Shown here in pieces: positions 45,248-53,780 of a stretch of 64,000 bases of DNA. The DNA is taken from positions 102,089 to 166,088 of the forward strand of contig QCVD01000001.1 of the NCBI GenBank assembly GCA_003208835.1, read 5' to 3'. The notes under the pieces were generated by a model. That model saw nothing but the letters and a program-made list of their open reading frames with translations. It was not told the origin of the DNA and made no database searches. The translations under genes and the position numbers were made by a program. The stretch is from Synechococcus sp. AG-683-C23 (GTDB taxonomy: Bacteria; Cyanobacteriota; Cyanobacteriia; PCC-6307; Cyanobiaceae). How positions within the stretch are numbered: position 1 is the first letter of the stretch; each line of letters starts with the position of its first letter.

Positions 45248-46545
45248 CGCGTCCGCTGAAACTCCTGCTCATCGCCGATAGCGACAGTCAACTTTTGGCC
45301 TGTGAAGCACTTTGTCGATGCCAAACCGCATGGTCCGTGGAGTTCACCATCAATGTCATTCCCAGGGAGGGAACGCCCCAACAAATCCTTCAACGCATTG
45401 CCAACCTAGGCACGCTCTGGCGTCAGAATCTGAGACGACTACTTAATAATCCGAAGCTTCTGCGGTTCGACGCTGTTGGTGTGTTCCTCACAGGGAGCAA
45501 GCTGAACGACATCCGAATCGCCCTCGAACGGCGCCAGCAACGACCCAAGCTGTTTTGTGGATTTAATGGCGTCGTGCTGGAGCACTTCATTGAAGGCATC
45601 AGCTGGCGCTTGGGCTACGACCTGATCTGCCTCAGTGGCCCACGCGACCGTGATGCTCTGAACCAGCTAGTGGCCAATACCCCCTTCGCTAGCCAGCAAA
45701 CGGTGCTGACCGGGCTGCAGCGCAATGGAACAATTGAGACGCTCATCCCCCCTGCCCAACGGCCGAAACGGCTGGTCTTTGCGGAGCAAGTCGTGATGCC
45801 CTGCTCCGCCAGAGATCGGGCAGAAATGGTGCAGATTTTGGCGGGGTTGGCGACCCGTTCACCCAACTGGGAGGTGCTGATCAAGCCCCGGATCGCCCCT
45901 GGTGACGCGACATTTCACGACGTGGAAACCCACATCAGCTCGACCCTGCTCCAAACCCTGGGAGTCCCGCCAGCCAACTTGAAACTCGACTACCGCCCCT
46001 TAACGGACTTACTGCGTAAAGCGCCTCTGATGGCAACGATTTCATCGACGGCATTTTTTGATGCCCTGGACTTTGGATGTCGTCCCGTCGCCATGAACGA
46101 TCTCGGACTCCACGCCAGCCACGGCAGCCATGTGTTTGCGGGTAGCGGTGTCTGGCGTTCCCTCCGCGATGTGCATGATCTTGATGCGCTTGAACAAGAG
46201 CTCCAAGAACCAAATCCTCAATGGCTGGACTGGATGGGATACCACAAGCGCTATTGCGCTGACGATTTATTCGACGCTCTGGAGAACATCGAGCCGCCAG
46301 TAGCAACGGGCATCACGCATTGTGGATATCCAACCAATACCCAATCCAGTTTCAATCAACTCAGAGTCAGCGCAGAGGCGGCCATTTGCACAGCAGATTG
46401 GCGCGGAGCCGCTGACTTGCTCTCTCAAGCCGCACAAATGCGCCCACAGCACCGAGGGGTGGCCCGTCGCCACGCGGCCGCATCCTGCCGAAACCCATTC
46501 CTGCGAAGCGTTGGGCTCATCCTTTCGTATCGAGATCTGGGGTAA
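45244..46545 (+). CDS. Putative capsule glycosyltransferase, tandem copy 3 (DUF6716-like)
   Basis: A 433-residue protein with the same order of blocks as copy 1: LKLLLIADSDSQLLACEAL at the start, VFAEQVVMPCSARDR near 179, EVLIKPRIAPGD near 209, ATISSTAFFDALDFG near 262 and HVFAGSGVW near 299. A helical C-terminal tail of about 70 residues (SAEAAICTADWRGAADLLSQAAQMRPQHRGV) resembles one TPR unit. It overlaps copy 2 by 4 nt. Three such genes between a CMP-sugar synthetase and a NeuB fusion suggest they polymerise or decorate a nonulosonic-acid glycan. Confidence 0.7.
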   Translation: MTRPLKLLLIADSDSQLLACEALCRCQTAWSVEFTINVIPREGTPQQILQRIANLGTLWRQNLRRLLNNPKLLRFDAVGVFLTGSKLNDIRIALERRQQRPKLFCGFNGVVLEHFIEGISWRLGYDLICLSGPRDRDALNQLVANTPFASQQTVLTGLQRNGTIETLIPPAQRPKRLVFAEQVVMPCSARDRAEMVQILAGLATRSPNWEVLIKPRIAPGDATFHDVETHISSTLLQTLGVPPANLKLDYRPLTDLLRKAPLMATISSTAFFDALDFGCRPVAMNDLGLHASHGSHVFAGSGVWRSLRDVHDLDALEQELQEPNPQWLDWMGYHKRYCADDLFDALENIEPPVATGITHCGYPTNTQSSFNQLRVSAEAAICTADWRGAADLLSQAAQMRPQHRGVARRHAAASCRNPFLRSVGLILSYRDLG

Positions 46546-46586
46546 TGTCAATCCTGGACTGACCTTGAGGAGTTAAAACAAGCACG

Positions 46587-48896
46587 GTGAAAGGCATCCT
46601 GATTGAACGCAATTTCACCCAGTTCGTTGTCTTTGCAGAAGACAGCATTCTGTCGGCACTTAGCAAGATCACGGCCAACCAATCAAGGCTGATCTTCGTC
46701 GTTTCCGAGAGCGGCATCCTCCAGGGTGTACTCACCGACGGTGACTTTCGACGCTGGATTGCAACATGCGGTGAGATCGACCTCAACAGGCCAGTCACAG
46801 CGGCAATGAATCCTGAATGCCGCAGTGCTCCAGAAAAAACACCAATCTCCGAGCTTGGTGAAGCAGTTAACAACTGGAGAGCATCGCGACCAGGGGGAGG
46901 CAAGATTCAGGCGCTGCCATTACTCGACAGCCACGGACGGATCGTGGCTGTGGCACGGCTTGGAACGGGCACGTTACAGCTTGGACAACACCCGATTGGT
47001 GATGAACATCCATGCTTTGTGATTGCAGAAATTGGAAACAATCACAACGGCGATATCAACATCGCACTGCAACTCATTGATGCAGCCCATGCGGCTGGAG
47101 CGGATTGCGCGAAATTCCAGATGCGTGACATGGGGCGTCTGTATAGCAATTCAGGGAAGAGCAGTGATATGGCGTCCGATCTCGGAACGCAATACACCCT
47201 CGATCTTCTCGAGCGCTTCCAACTCAGCGATGACGAGTTGTTCCGTTGTTTCGATTACTCAGCCAGCAAAGGGCTAGTACCCCTGTGCACCCCATGGGAT
47301 GAAACAAGCCTGCAAAAACTCAATAAGTGGGGAATGGAAGGGTTCAAAGTTGCCTCTGCTGATTTCACAAATCATGCCTTGTTGACACAACTTGCGGCAA
47401 CTGGAAAGCCACTAATCTGCTCTACCGGAATGGCGTCAGAGCTGGAAATTCGTTCTGGCATTCGCCACCTTCAAAAAGAAGGAGCCAATTATGTTTTACT
47501 GCACTGCAACTCCACATACCCAACCCCTTTTAAGGACGTTAATCTCCGTTACTTGGAACGACTTCGTGAATTAGCAGATGCGCCCGTGGGATATTCAGGC
47601 CATGAACGAGGGATCGAAATCCCCATTGCAGCAACCGCACTAGGAGCCGTGGTGATTGAAAAGCACATCACTCTGAATCGAGGGATGGAAGGCAACGATC
47701 ACAAGGTGAGCCTCTTACCGGATGAATTCAACCAAATGCTTCTTGGCATCCGTCGGGTTGAAGAATCGATGGGGCAAGGAGGCGAGCGGAGTATCAGTCA
47801 GGGCGAAATGATGAATCGCGAGGTGCTTGCCAAGAGCCTTGTGGCGTCGTGCGACATCGATGCTGGAACGACAGTCACAGAAGCCATGGTGAAAATTCAA
47901 AGCCCAGGACAAGGACTACAACCCAATCGACTTCACGACTTAGTTGGCATAAAGCTTCCAATCAACAAAAAAAAGGGGGATATTTTCTTCCCCTCAGACC
48001 TTAAAATGCAATCAGCTAAACCACGACCATTCAGATTTACACAACCCTTTGGACTACCAGTTCGTTATCACGACATCAGTATATTTTCGAAAGCAAGCAA
48101 CCTTGATCTTGTTGAAATTCATCTGAGCTATAAAGACCTCGAGATTGATCTCGATGTCGTCATTCCAGAGAAACTACCCTTAGGGCTTGTGATTCATGCT
48201 CCTGAGCTCTTTGCTGGCGACCATACACTTGACCTGTCGACTGCTGACGACAAATATCGGGAGCATTCCATCAAAGAGCTACAAAGAGTTGTTGACATTT
48301 CAAAAAATCTTCGCAAACGCTTTAAGTGCAAGGAGCCAGTACTTCTAGTCACTAATGTTGGTGGTTTTTCTGAACACCATCATCTCGACCCCAAAGAAAA
48401 AAAGCCTTTATATGATCGACTCATTCAAAGCCTTCAAAACATATCAACCGATAATGAAGTAGAAATTATTCCCCAAACAATGCCACCATTTCCGTGGCAT
48501 TTTGGAGGCCAGAGATATCACAATCTTTTTGTCGACGCCAACTTCATTCAATCCTTCCATAAAGAAACAGGAATGCGGGTTTGCCTTGACGTATCCCACT
48601 CGAAATTAGCCTGCACTCACTTGGATGCCTCGTTTAGCGAGTTCCTGAAGAAAATTCTACCCTTCACTGCACATTTGCATTTGGCAGATGCCCAGGGAGT
48701 TGATGGGGAGGGGCTTCAAATTAAAGAGGGAGAAATTGATTGGACAGAGCTTTTTAATTTAATCAACACTTACTGTCCAAACGCATCATTTATTCCTGAG
48801 ATCTGGCAAGGACACAAGAACCGCGGAGAAGGTGCTTGGATCGCTTTAGAACTCCTAGAGAATTACTCTTTGGCAACAAGAACGGACCTAAAGTAG
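46587..48896 (+). CDS. CBS-NeuB-TIM-barrel fusion, nonulosonic acid synthase
   Basis: A 769-residue GTG-started protein behind a good GAGGAG site. Residues ~1-128 look like a CBS pair (SRLIFVVSESGILQGVLTDGDFRRW). Residues ~141-395 are a NeuB barrel (FVIAEIGNNHNGD, GADCAKFQMR, GFKVASADFTNHALL, ICSTGMAS, GYSGHERG, EKHITLNR). An antifreeze-like SAF domain follows (~410-475; NREVLAKSLVA). The last ~285 residues look like a sugar-isomerase/AP-endonuclease-2 barrel (LGLVIHAPELFAGDH, CLDVSHSKLAC, HLHLADAQGVDGEG). It condenses PEP with an amino sugar; the extra barrel may make the precursor. The C-terminal part is more AT-rich. Confidence 0.85.
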   Translation: MKGILIERNFTQFVVFAEDSILSALSKITANQSRLIFVVSESGILQGVLTDGDFRRWIATCGEIDLNRPVTAAMNPECRSAPEKTPISELGEAVNNWRASRPGGGKIQALPLLDSHGRIVAVARLGTGTLQLGQHPIGDEHPCFVIAEIGNNHNGDINIALQLIDAAHAAGADCAKFQMRDMGRLYSNSGKSSDMASDLGTQYTLDLLERFQLSDDELFRCFDYSASKGLVPLCTPWDETSLQKLNKWGMEGFKVASADFTNHALLTQLAATGKPLICSTGMASELEIRSGIRHLQKEGANYVLLHCNSTYPTPFKDVNLRYLERLRELADAPVGYSGHERGIEIPIAATALGAVVIEKHITLNRGMEGNDHKVSLLPDEFNQMLLGIRRVEESMGQGGERSISQGEMMNREVLAKSLVASCDIDAGTTVTEAMVKIQSPGQGLQPNRLHDLVGIKLPINKKKGDIFFPSDLKMQSAKPRPFRFTQPFGLPVRYHDISIFSKASNLDLVEIHLSYKDLEIDLDVVIPEKLPLGLVIHAPELFAGDHTLDLSTADDKYREHSIKELQRVVDISKNLRKRFKCKEPVLLVTNVGGFSEHHHLDPKEKKPLYDRLIQSLQNISTDNEVEIIPQTMPPFPWHFGGQRYHNLFVDANFIQSFHKETGMRVCLDVSHSKLACTHLDASFSEFLKKILPFTAHLHLADAQGVDGEGLQIKEGEIDWTELFNLINTYCPNASFIPEIWQGHKNRGEGAWIALELLENYSLATRTDLK

Positions 48897-48897
48897 C

Positions 48898-49812
48898 GTG
48901 AACCAACTAAAACCCAAGCAAATCATTCTACATTGCGGCTTACACAAAACTGGAAGCACCTATCTACAACGAAATTTCAAAGGCAAGCACAAAGCTTTAT
49001 TAGACCATGGAATTTTATATCTTGGTCCAACAACATTTAAAAAGCAACTATGCCTTCTCTGGAGATACCTTCAGTGGGGAGAAAACAAGACAAAGCCATC
49101 TCAAGAGCTTACGCTCCAAACCCTAAAGGTGTTAACCGAACAAGCAAGTGATTCACAAGCAGAGATTCATACCATACTCATTTCTTTCGAAGCTATTTTC
49201 GGAACGCTAAGAACTGGCTTAATTCGAAAAAATCGAGAAAAAAAATCCAATCGTGAAAACAATCTAGGGCTCTATCGGTACACAAAAAACAGAACAAAGC
49301 GCCTAATACGTGGACTTGAACATACATTAGGGACCTCAGATATTAACTGGACCATCTGCTTTGCAAGCAGGCAGCAAGATGACTTCATTCGCTCATGCAA
49401 TATTCAGCTAATCAAAGAGGGTCATGATCAGACAGGCCTAAGCTTTGAAGAATCCACAAAAAGATCCAACTTTACGCATGCCAGCACAGACAGTTTGATC
49501 AAAAAATTAAGCCCTCTAAAGAAAAATCGTAATATCAAAATTGTTCCCTTTAGCTATGAGAACAACAGTAACCGATCCGACCCAACTATTTATCTAGATA
49601 ATTTTATTCATCTCATTCTACCTGAGAAAGGGAAGCAAATCATCCCTATCTTAATCAACAAATCAAATTCAAAAAATCTACACGAGGACATTAACCCTAG
49701 CATCAGTGAGAGGGGGCTTAATATTGCAAAAGAAGCACGACCAATTTTCACAAAACAAGAGTGGAAGTTGTTTCGAAAATTCCTGGAAAAAAACTTCCCC
49801 AAGAGCATCTGA
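48898..49812 (+). CDS. Sulfotransferase-like protein 1
   Basis: A 304-residue protein starting with GTG one base after the preceding stop. The N-terminal strand-loop IILHCGLHKTGSTYLQRNF (residues 9-27) is the 5'-phosphosulfate-binding loop of PAPS-dependent sulfotransferases, and a CFASRQQDDFIRS segment near residue 159 corresponds to the 3'-phosphate site. It probably sulfates a capsule sugar. It starts an AT-rich run of three sulfotransferase genes at the end of the capsule block. Confidence 0.7.
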   Translation: MNQLKPKQIILHCGLHKTGSTYLQRNFKGKHKALLDHGILYLGPTTFKKQLCLLWRYLQWGENKTKPSQELTLQTLKVLTEQASDSQAEIHTILISFEAIFGTLRTGLIRKNREKKSNRENNLGLYRYTKNRTKRLIRGLEHTLGTSDINWTICFASRQQDDFIRSCNIQLIKEGHDQTGLSFEESTKRSNFTHASTDSLIKKLSPLKKNRNIKIVPFSYENNSNRSDPTIYLDNFIHLILPEKGKQIIPILINKSNSKNLHEDINPSISERGLNIAKEARPIFTKQEWKLFRKFLEKNFPKSI

Positions 49813-49815
49813 CCA

Positions 49816-50592
49816 ATGGCCCAACCTCAACACTTCATTCGAGTCAAGCAGTGCAAGCTGCTCTATGGACGCGTACCAAAAGCGGCAAACTCATCAATCA
49901 AGGCGGCTCTTTGTCGACTCTTAAGCGAACGACCACCCAAAGGAACGAAAACAACTTCCGATAAGTTCTGGCAAAATGAAACAAACAACGAAACTGAATT
50001 AATTACACTTCGCAAGGCACGAAGATATAGACACAGCCACTCCAGCTTCAGCTTTGTACGCAACCCTTTTGATCGCCTGATTGCTGCTTACAACAACAAA
50101 GTCATCGAAATAGATGAACCGCCACTACCCATGAAACACATGGGAGTTCATCACGATATGTCATTTGAATCATTTCTCGACGTCTTGATTGACACGTCTA
50201 TCCATCGCTACGACGTACACGTTTTACCCCAAAGTCATTTGCTGTGCCTAGGACGACAGGTAATTCCAAAATTCGTCGGAAGAGTCGAGCAAATCGATGA
50301 ACATTGGGGCATTCTGCGGGGGATCCTGCAACGGCAAGGGATTGAAGTCATGCAATCATTACCACAAAAGAATGTACGCCGAATCAAGAAAAATAGCCTA
50401 CAAAAATATTTTTACAATGACGTATTGATTGATAAAGCGCTTCAAATTTATGGCGATGATGTCAGTTTATTTTATAACGACACAAGCATTGATAGCTTAA
50501 TCGCCAATGCACCACTTCCACAAGTGATACCACTTCAATCTCGCTCCATTAAACTATCAAGCTGGCTTTGGAACCATGTCTTCAAGCGCTGA
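49816..50592 (+). CDS. Sulfotransferase-like protein 2 (carbohydrate type)
   Basis: A 258-residue protein. The PAPS loop is VPKAANSSIKAAL near residue 19 and the 3'-phosphate motif is FSFVRNPFDRLIAAYNNK near 76, a pairing typical of the sulfotransferase family 2 enzymes that act on glycans. The middle part HRYDVHVLPQSHLL near 133 is also typical. The gene follows the previous one by 3 nt. With its neighbours it indicates sulfation of the exported polysaccharide. No PAPS synthesis genes are in the window. Confidence 0.78.
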   Translation: MAQPQHFIRVKQCKLLYGRVPKAANSSIKAALCRLLSERPPKGTKTTSDKFWQNETNNETELITLRKARRYRHSHSSFSFVRNPFDRLIAAYNNKVIEIDEPPLPMKHMGVHHDMSFESFLDVLIDTSIHRYDVHVLPQSHLLCLGRQVIPKFVGRVEQIDEHWGILRGILQRQGIEVMQSLPQKNVRRIKKNSLQKYFYNDVLIDKALQIYGDDVSLFYNDTSIDSLIANAPLPQVIPLQSRSIKLSSWLWNHVFKR

Positions 50593-50671
50593 GCAGCACA
50601 ACTAGCCAAGCAAATAATGTTGTTATCGAGCCATTAAAAATAGCCTTGCTGGTCAACATGACTACATCGCC

Positions 50672-51431
50672 ATGGCTTATCAACAACAATGGCCTAACTT
50701 GATTATTATTGGATCTAAAAAATCTGCAACTACCACGGTTAGCAACGATACTTGACCGACACCCGGAGATCCAAATCAGAAGATCGATGGAACCAAAATT
50801 TTTTGGCCGCAATTACAGGCGTGGCTGTGAACGGGACGGGCAACAATTCTCCGGCGAAAAAACGCTACGGCCTGCGTGGGGAAGCAAGCACGATGTACAC
50901 CTCCTCTTACCGCTCCTATCAACACACACACCACAACTCATCCGCCATTATCTCGGCAACATTCCACTGATCTATCTTGTCCGTCATCCCTTACGGCGCA
51001 TTGAATCCCATTGGAGACATTGGCGAGGCAGGGTTAATGATTGCCCTCCCTTTCACCAACTCCTGGAGTCAAAAGCTCTCAAGCAGCGCGTTATAGAAGC
51101 ATCTCTATACCACCAACAACTCATGCGGTATCGCCGATGGTTTCCTGCAGAGTCAATCCACTGCCTAACCACAGAAGAACTAAACGCAAACCCTGTCGAG
51201 AGCCTGAATATCATTTTAAAATTTCTTGGTCAACCACCATACGCCTCTAAGCTACTTCCCACAGAGCAACTGCCTGTTGCAAATTCGGCAGGATCAAAAG
51301 GACGACGCGAGGTCGCACAACCGCGATGGACAAAGGTACTCAAGAAGCAGACCATTGAAATCATTCAACCCGAGAGTGAGCAGTTTTTAGAAACGCTTCA
51401 ATGGCCAAAGAATACTTGGGCACTGGAATAA
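50672..51431 (+). pseudogene. Sulfotransferase-like protein 3, frameshifted
   Basis: An ATG at 50672 gives MAYQQQWPNLIIIGSKKSATTT, a classic sulfotransferase start with the PAPS loop, but the frame stops at a TGA after VSNDT. The next frame continues with LDRHPEI and EPKFFG, exactly where the family continues, then IPLIYLVRHPLRRIESHW (3'-phosphate site) and a normal C-terminus. Deleting one base near 50747-50753 would restore the reading. The track ORF 50709-51431 alone lacks the PAPS loop. It is broken unless the extra base is a sequence error. Confidence 0.75.
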
Positions 51432-51614
51432 ACAGTAATGCAATCAAGACAACACATATGGATCATCCTCAAAAATACAAAACCCAGCTCCAAATCCAAA
51501 GGGATTAACATTATCAAACTAACTTTATTAAAAACTAATCTAGATTGTGAATATAAAATAGCCGACGCTGCGATAGATCATCGGAAGAGAGCCCAACCAA
51601 TGAAATGAAAAAGG

Positions 51615-51854
51615 CTACTTATGGCAATGAGCTTTAAATCTGTACGAAGGGTTGGTTGCTCCGTGTTTAGTCTTGCGACCAGAAACTCTTTTCCTCCACA
51701 TTCGAAAGGAGGATGCTTTCATTTCTTTCCTCATAAGCGAAATTACCTCATTTTCGGACAACCCAAACTGGTATTCAATCGCTTCAAAGGACGTACGATC
51801 TTCCCACGCCATTTCGATAATGCGATCGATCGAAGCGGATAGCAAATCACTCAT
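51615..51854 (-). CDS. TIGR03643-type small conserved protein
   Basis: About 79 residues from the ATG at 51854 (MSDLLSASID). The track start 21 codons earlier adds an unlikely hydrophobic stretch. The core reads RIIEMAWEDRTSFEAIEYQFGLSENEVISLMRKEMKASSFRMWRKRV, which I recognise as the TIGR03643/DUF2805-type family: a helix-turn-helix-like fold of unknown function found in many bacteria. It has no evident link to the capsule genes. It begins 34 nt after the end of the next upstream gene. Confidence 0.75.
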   Translation of the reverse strand: MSDLLSASIDRIIEMAWEDRTSFEAIEYQFGLSENEVISLMRKEMKASSFRMWRKRVSGRKTKHGATNPSYRFKAHCHK

Positions 51855-51888
51855 ACGAATGATGATGACGTTATTAGAGAAGATATTC

Positions 51889-52140
51889 TTAAGCAGGAGT
51901 CGGCTCAGATTCCCCAAGCTCAGGAAATCTCACAACAAGCAATTCTCCTGATATGAAGTCACCATGTTGATCGAGAAGCTCTGGATGCGTCGTCAACAGA
52001 CCTGTACGATCTCGGCGTTTTGAAAACGATGACCTGTTGATAGGTTGAGTATTAAAACCTAAGCTCATCATCCGAAAAGCTTGGACAAGCAGAAAGACAA
52101 ACGTTCCAGCAAAAACGAACGGAAAGAGAACACTCAACAT
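51889..52140 (-). CDS. DUF2973-like small membrane protein
   Basis: About 83 residues from the ATG at 52140. One N-terminal membrane helix (LFPFVFAGTFVFLLVQAFRMM) is followed by a soluble tail RRDRTGLLTTHPELLDQHGDFISGELLVVRFPE. The His-Pro-Glu-Leu-Leu-Asp with a following Leu-Leu-Val-Val-Arg-Phe strand is what I recall of the cyanobacterial DUF2973 family. It follows a 39-residue membrane protein gene by 4 nt, so the two are likely co-transcribed. Function unknown. Confidence 0.65.
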   Translation of the reverse strand: MLSVLFPFVFAGTFVFLLVQAFRMMSLGFNTQPINRSSFSKRRDRTGLLTTHPELLDQHGDFISGELLVVRFPELGESEPTPA

Positions 52141-52144
52141 TGGA

Positions 52145-52264
52145 TCAACCTTCTCGCTTTGCAACAGGGACGTCGGTTGGCTGTGCCAACACATAGATAA
52201 CACCCGTCGTTAAAACCGCCGTAACGGCAATGAGAGCAAGGATTGCAGAGGAATAATCGACCAT
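52145..52264 (-). CDS. 39-residue membrane protein
   Basis: Not in the track because it is short. ATG at 52264 to TGA at 52145 encodes MVDYSSAILALIAVTAVLTT and then GVIYVLAQPTDVPVAKREG. One membrane helix takes up residues 6-27, with a short basic tail. It ends 4 nt before the DUF2973-like gene, in the same direction, which supports a two-gene unit. No function can be assigned. The style resembles small thylakoid or photosystem-associated proteins, but I see no specific match. Confidence 0.65.
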   Translation of the reverse strand: MVDYSSAILALIAVTAVLTTGVIYVLAQPTDVPVAKREG

Positions 52265-52460
52265 GAAAAGTCATCGCGTAAAGAAATATTACGCGATTTT
52301 ATTCCCATCCGTGGAGATCAAAATCGGTGCTCCTGAAGCAGGACGGGTTTGACGATCCGGAACGGGGTCCGTCGTTTGCGCGAAATATGGCTAAGTACAT
52401 CAATGGGTAGTCCTAATTCTGCGAAAGCACTACAAAGGAAAGAGCAGTCGCGACCGCGTT

Positions 52461-52604
52461 ATGGGAAAAACCAAAAAACTGTCAACCGCAGCAAACGACC
52501 AACTAATCACCTCCCTCATTGGGCTGGCAGCCGTATTTGTGTCATGCGCAATCTGGTGGTCTATTGCGCCCCAATGGCTCACCAGCACATGGCAAACCTT
52601 TTAA
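52461..52604 (+). CDS. 47-residue membrane protein
   Basis: A short ORF below the track cut-off: ATG at 52461, TAA at 52602-52604. A polar start (MGKTKKLSTAANDQ) precedes one membrane helix (LITSLIGLAAVFVSCAIWWSI) and a Trp-rich tail. The pattern is typical of single-span small proteins in cyanobacteria. It overlaps the convergent small gene by 4 nt at the stops. No family known to me. Confidence 0.55.
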   Translation: MGKTKKLSTAANDQLITSLIGLAAVFVSCAIWWSIAPQWLTSTWQTF

Positions 52605-52786
52605 GCAGCCATCGACAGATTGTCGGATAAAACCAGCGGGTAGCTGGGCGAAGAATCAACTTGTCCAAAAGCAATGGCGCGAGCTCTTTCATAAAGGACG
52701 CTGTCGATCTCACCAGCCACCTCGAGATCGACAGCAATCCTTGCCCAGTTGTTGATTTCAGCCTGGTCCACAGAAATAAGCTTCAT
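52601..52786 (-). CDS. Small NWA-type family protein, copy 1
   Basis: A 61-residue protein, MKLISVDQAEINNWARIAVD at the start, then a helix with YERARAIAFGQVDSSPSYP. It shares the pattern N-x-W-A-x3-A, then Gly, then Tyr-x-Arg-Ala-[Arg/Lys]-x-[Ile/Leu]-Ala-x-Gly-x2-Asp-Ser-x-Pro with the proteins at 62039-62203 and (decayed) 63683-63853. The fold would be two short helices and an extended Pro/Ser tail. No enzyme or membrane motif. Possibly a regulatory or stress-related micro-protein family; I do not know a name for it. Confidence 0.65.
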   Translation of the reverse strand: MKLISVDQAEINNWARIAVDLEVAGEIDSVLYERARAIAFGQVDSSPSYPLVLSDNLSMAA

Positions 52787-52860
52787 TGCTGTGAATTACA
52801 AGGACACCTGGAGGGATATGCAAGGAGAAGTCAGCATCACCAAATCTTTCCTCCAGCACT

Positions 52861-53046
52861 TCATTGCTTATTCAGGACCCTCCAAGCCACATAACCCACA
52901 GCACCCAGAACAACGAGGGGCAAGATCGCTTTAACGAATCCCAGTGCAATCCAAACGATCACAAGGCCAACACCCACCCCAACGCCTGCTTTCTTAAACA
53001 TCGCCTGACTCTCATCAGTCATGCTGGACCATTTGGGGAGAGGCAT
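52861..53046 (-). CDS. Small glycine/valine-rich membrane protein
   Basis: About 61 residues from the ATG at 53046 (MPLPKWSSMTDESQAMFKKA). The remainder is one or two membrane helices (GVGVGVGLVIVWIALGFVKAILPLVVLGAVGYVAW) with a basic end RVLNKQ. The amphipathic Asp/Glu/Lys start should face the cytoplasm. The track start 12 codons earlier is less likely because it precedes an unrelated stretch. Function unknown. Confidence 0.6.
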   Translation of the reverse strand: MPLPKWSSMTDESQAMFKKAGVGVGVGLVIVWIALGFVKAILPLVVLGAVGYVAWRVLNKQ

Positions 53047-53120
53047 AATGAAAACCGTGCTTAAAGACTGAAATCCAATCATCTCGGATTTTGGCCTAAG
53101 AATCCAGTCCTTGGGCCCTC

Positions 53121-53142
53121 GAAAGTGGCGCTAACCACTTTC
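53121..53142. repeat. Perfect 8-bp inverted repeat
   Basis: GAAAGTGG and CCACTTTC are separated by six bases between two small minus-strand genes. There is no T-tract on either strand, so it is not a standard terminator. It may be a protein-binding site, a weak terminator or chance. Confidence 0.4.
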
Positions 53143-53182
53143 CAAATAAGCCGGAAGTCGTTTGAACCTCCCAAGAAAACAA

Positions 53183-53377
53183 TCAGGTAAAAGAATGGGA
53201 GGTGATCGGGACGCATTCGTCGTCGTCACCAATCATCTGAACAATTTGAATATCAACAAAAGGTTGGTTCAACGCCAGGATCTGAAGCACATAACAATCA
53301 ATAGCCTGCCCCAAATCATCGAACGACTCAATAACAATAGAAGTCTCTTCGTCGTCAACACGGACTTGATAGAGCAT
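53183..53377 (-). CDS. 64-residue acidic protein
   Basis: A small soluble protein (MLYQVRVDDEETSIVIESFD, later QAIDCYVLQILALNQPFVDIQIVQMIGDDDE). The alternating hydrophobic and acidic residues suggest a small alpha/beta fold with the order strand-helix-strand. Nothing identifies a family. Codon use matches other real genes of the island, and the ORF has the full open length with a clean ATG. Confidence 0.5.
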   Translation of the reverse strand: MLYQVRVDDEETSIVIESFDDLGQAIDCYVLQILALNQPFVDIQIVQMIGDDDECVPITSHSFT

Positions 53378-53532
53378 CAGAAAGGATCGTCAAGGGATAA
53401 AAAGAGTTAGTAAGTTACAAGAGATTGACGGCGTAAGTTTTGACCCAAATTTCAAAAAAGGAATTGACACAAATTGGCACGATTTGCCTAATGTTACTAA
53501 CAGCCATTCGCCAAAATAAAACTTAAACTGTA

Positions 53533-53676
53533 TTACTCGCTGCAACGTTGTTCTTCTGCTAATTCACGCAAAAACCGACGCCGCTGGGGAGATTCGTAAC
53601 CGGTGAGTTGAGATGCGCTCGAATGGGATGCAGACTGTTTGAACTCCTTTCGAGGAGTTAGATCGGTTTTGTTCAT
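53533..53676 (-). CDS. 47-residue polar protein behind a conserved leader
   Basis: Starting at the ATG at 53676 the protein is MNKTDLTPRKEFKQSASHSS, then ASQLTGYESPQRRRFLRELAEEQRCSE: short, basic and polar. The track start 29 codons upstream is rejected because that stretch is conserved as DNA with the leader of the gene at 60379 and is preceded by a -10/-35 pair. The two proteins share MN+-x-LTP at the start but little else. Function unknown. Confidence 0.55.
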   Translation of the reverse strand: MNKTDLTPRKEFKQSASHSSASQLTGYESPQRRRFLRELAEEQRCSE

Positions 53677-53735
53677 GAAATCAAAATTTATCGGTTCTCG
53701 CGCAGTGGACCCTTCTGTCGAGGATTCTTTGGCGT
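53677..53735 (-). promoter_or_regulatory. Conserved ~59-nt 5' leader, copy 1
   Basis: The region between the likely transcription start and the ATG contains ACGCCAAAG, AAGGG[A/T]CC and GCGCGAGAACCGATAA, all repeated in the same order and near-identical spacing in front of the gene at 60379-60498. A TATGAT -10 box ends 7 nt before it. The conservation stops at the ATG, so an RNA element (riboswitch, ribosome-standby or protein-binding leader) is more likely than coding sequence. Not a leader I can name. Confidence 0.6.
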
Positions 53736-53742
53736 ATCGAAA

Positions 53743-53771
53743 ATCATACAGGCCTACTACCAATTACGCAA
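53743..53771 (-). promoter_or_regulatory. Sigma-70-type promoter of the 47-residue protein gene
   Basis: On the minus strand TTGCGT (-35) is followed after 17 nt by TATGAT (-10). Initiation about 7 nt later would begin at the conserved leader. The promoter lies just behind the stop of the upstream DUF1651-like gene. Confidence 0.65.
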
Positions 53772-53780
53772 ATCCTTAAC

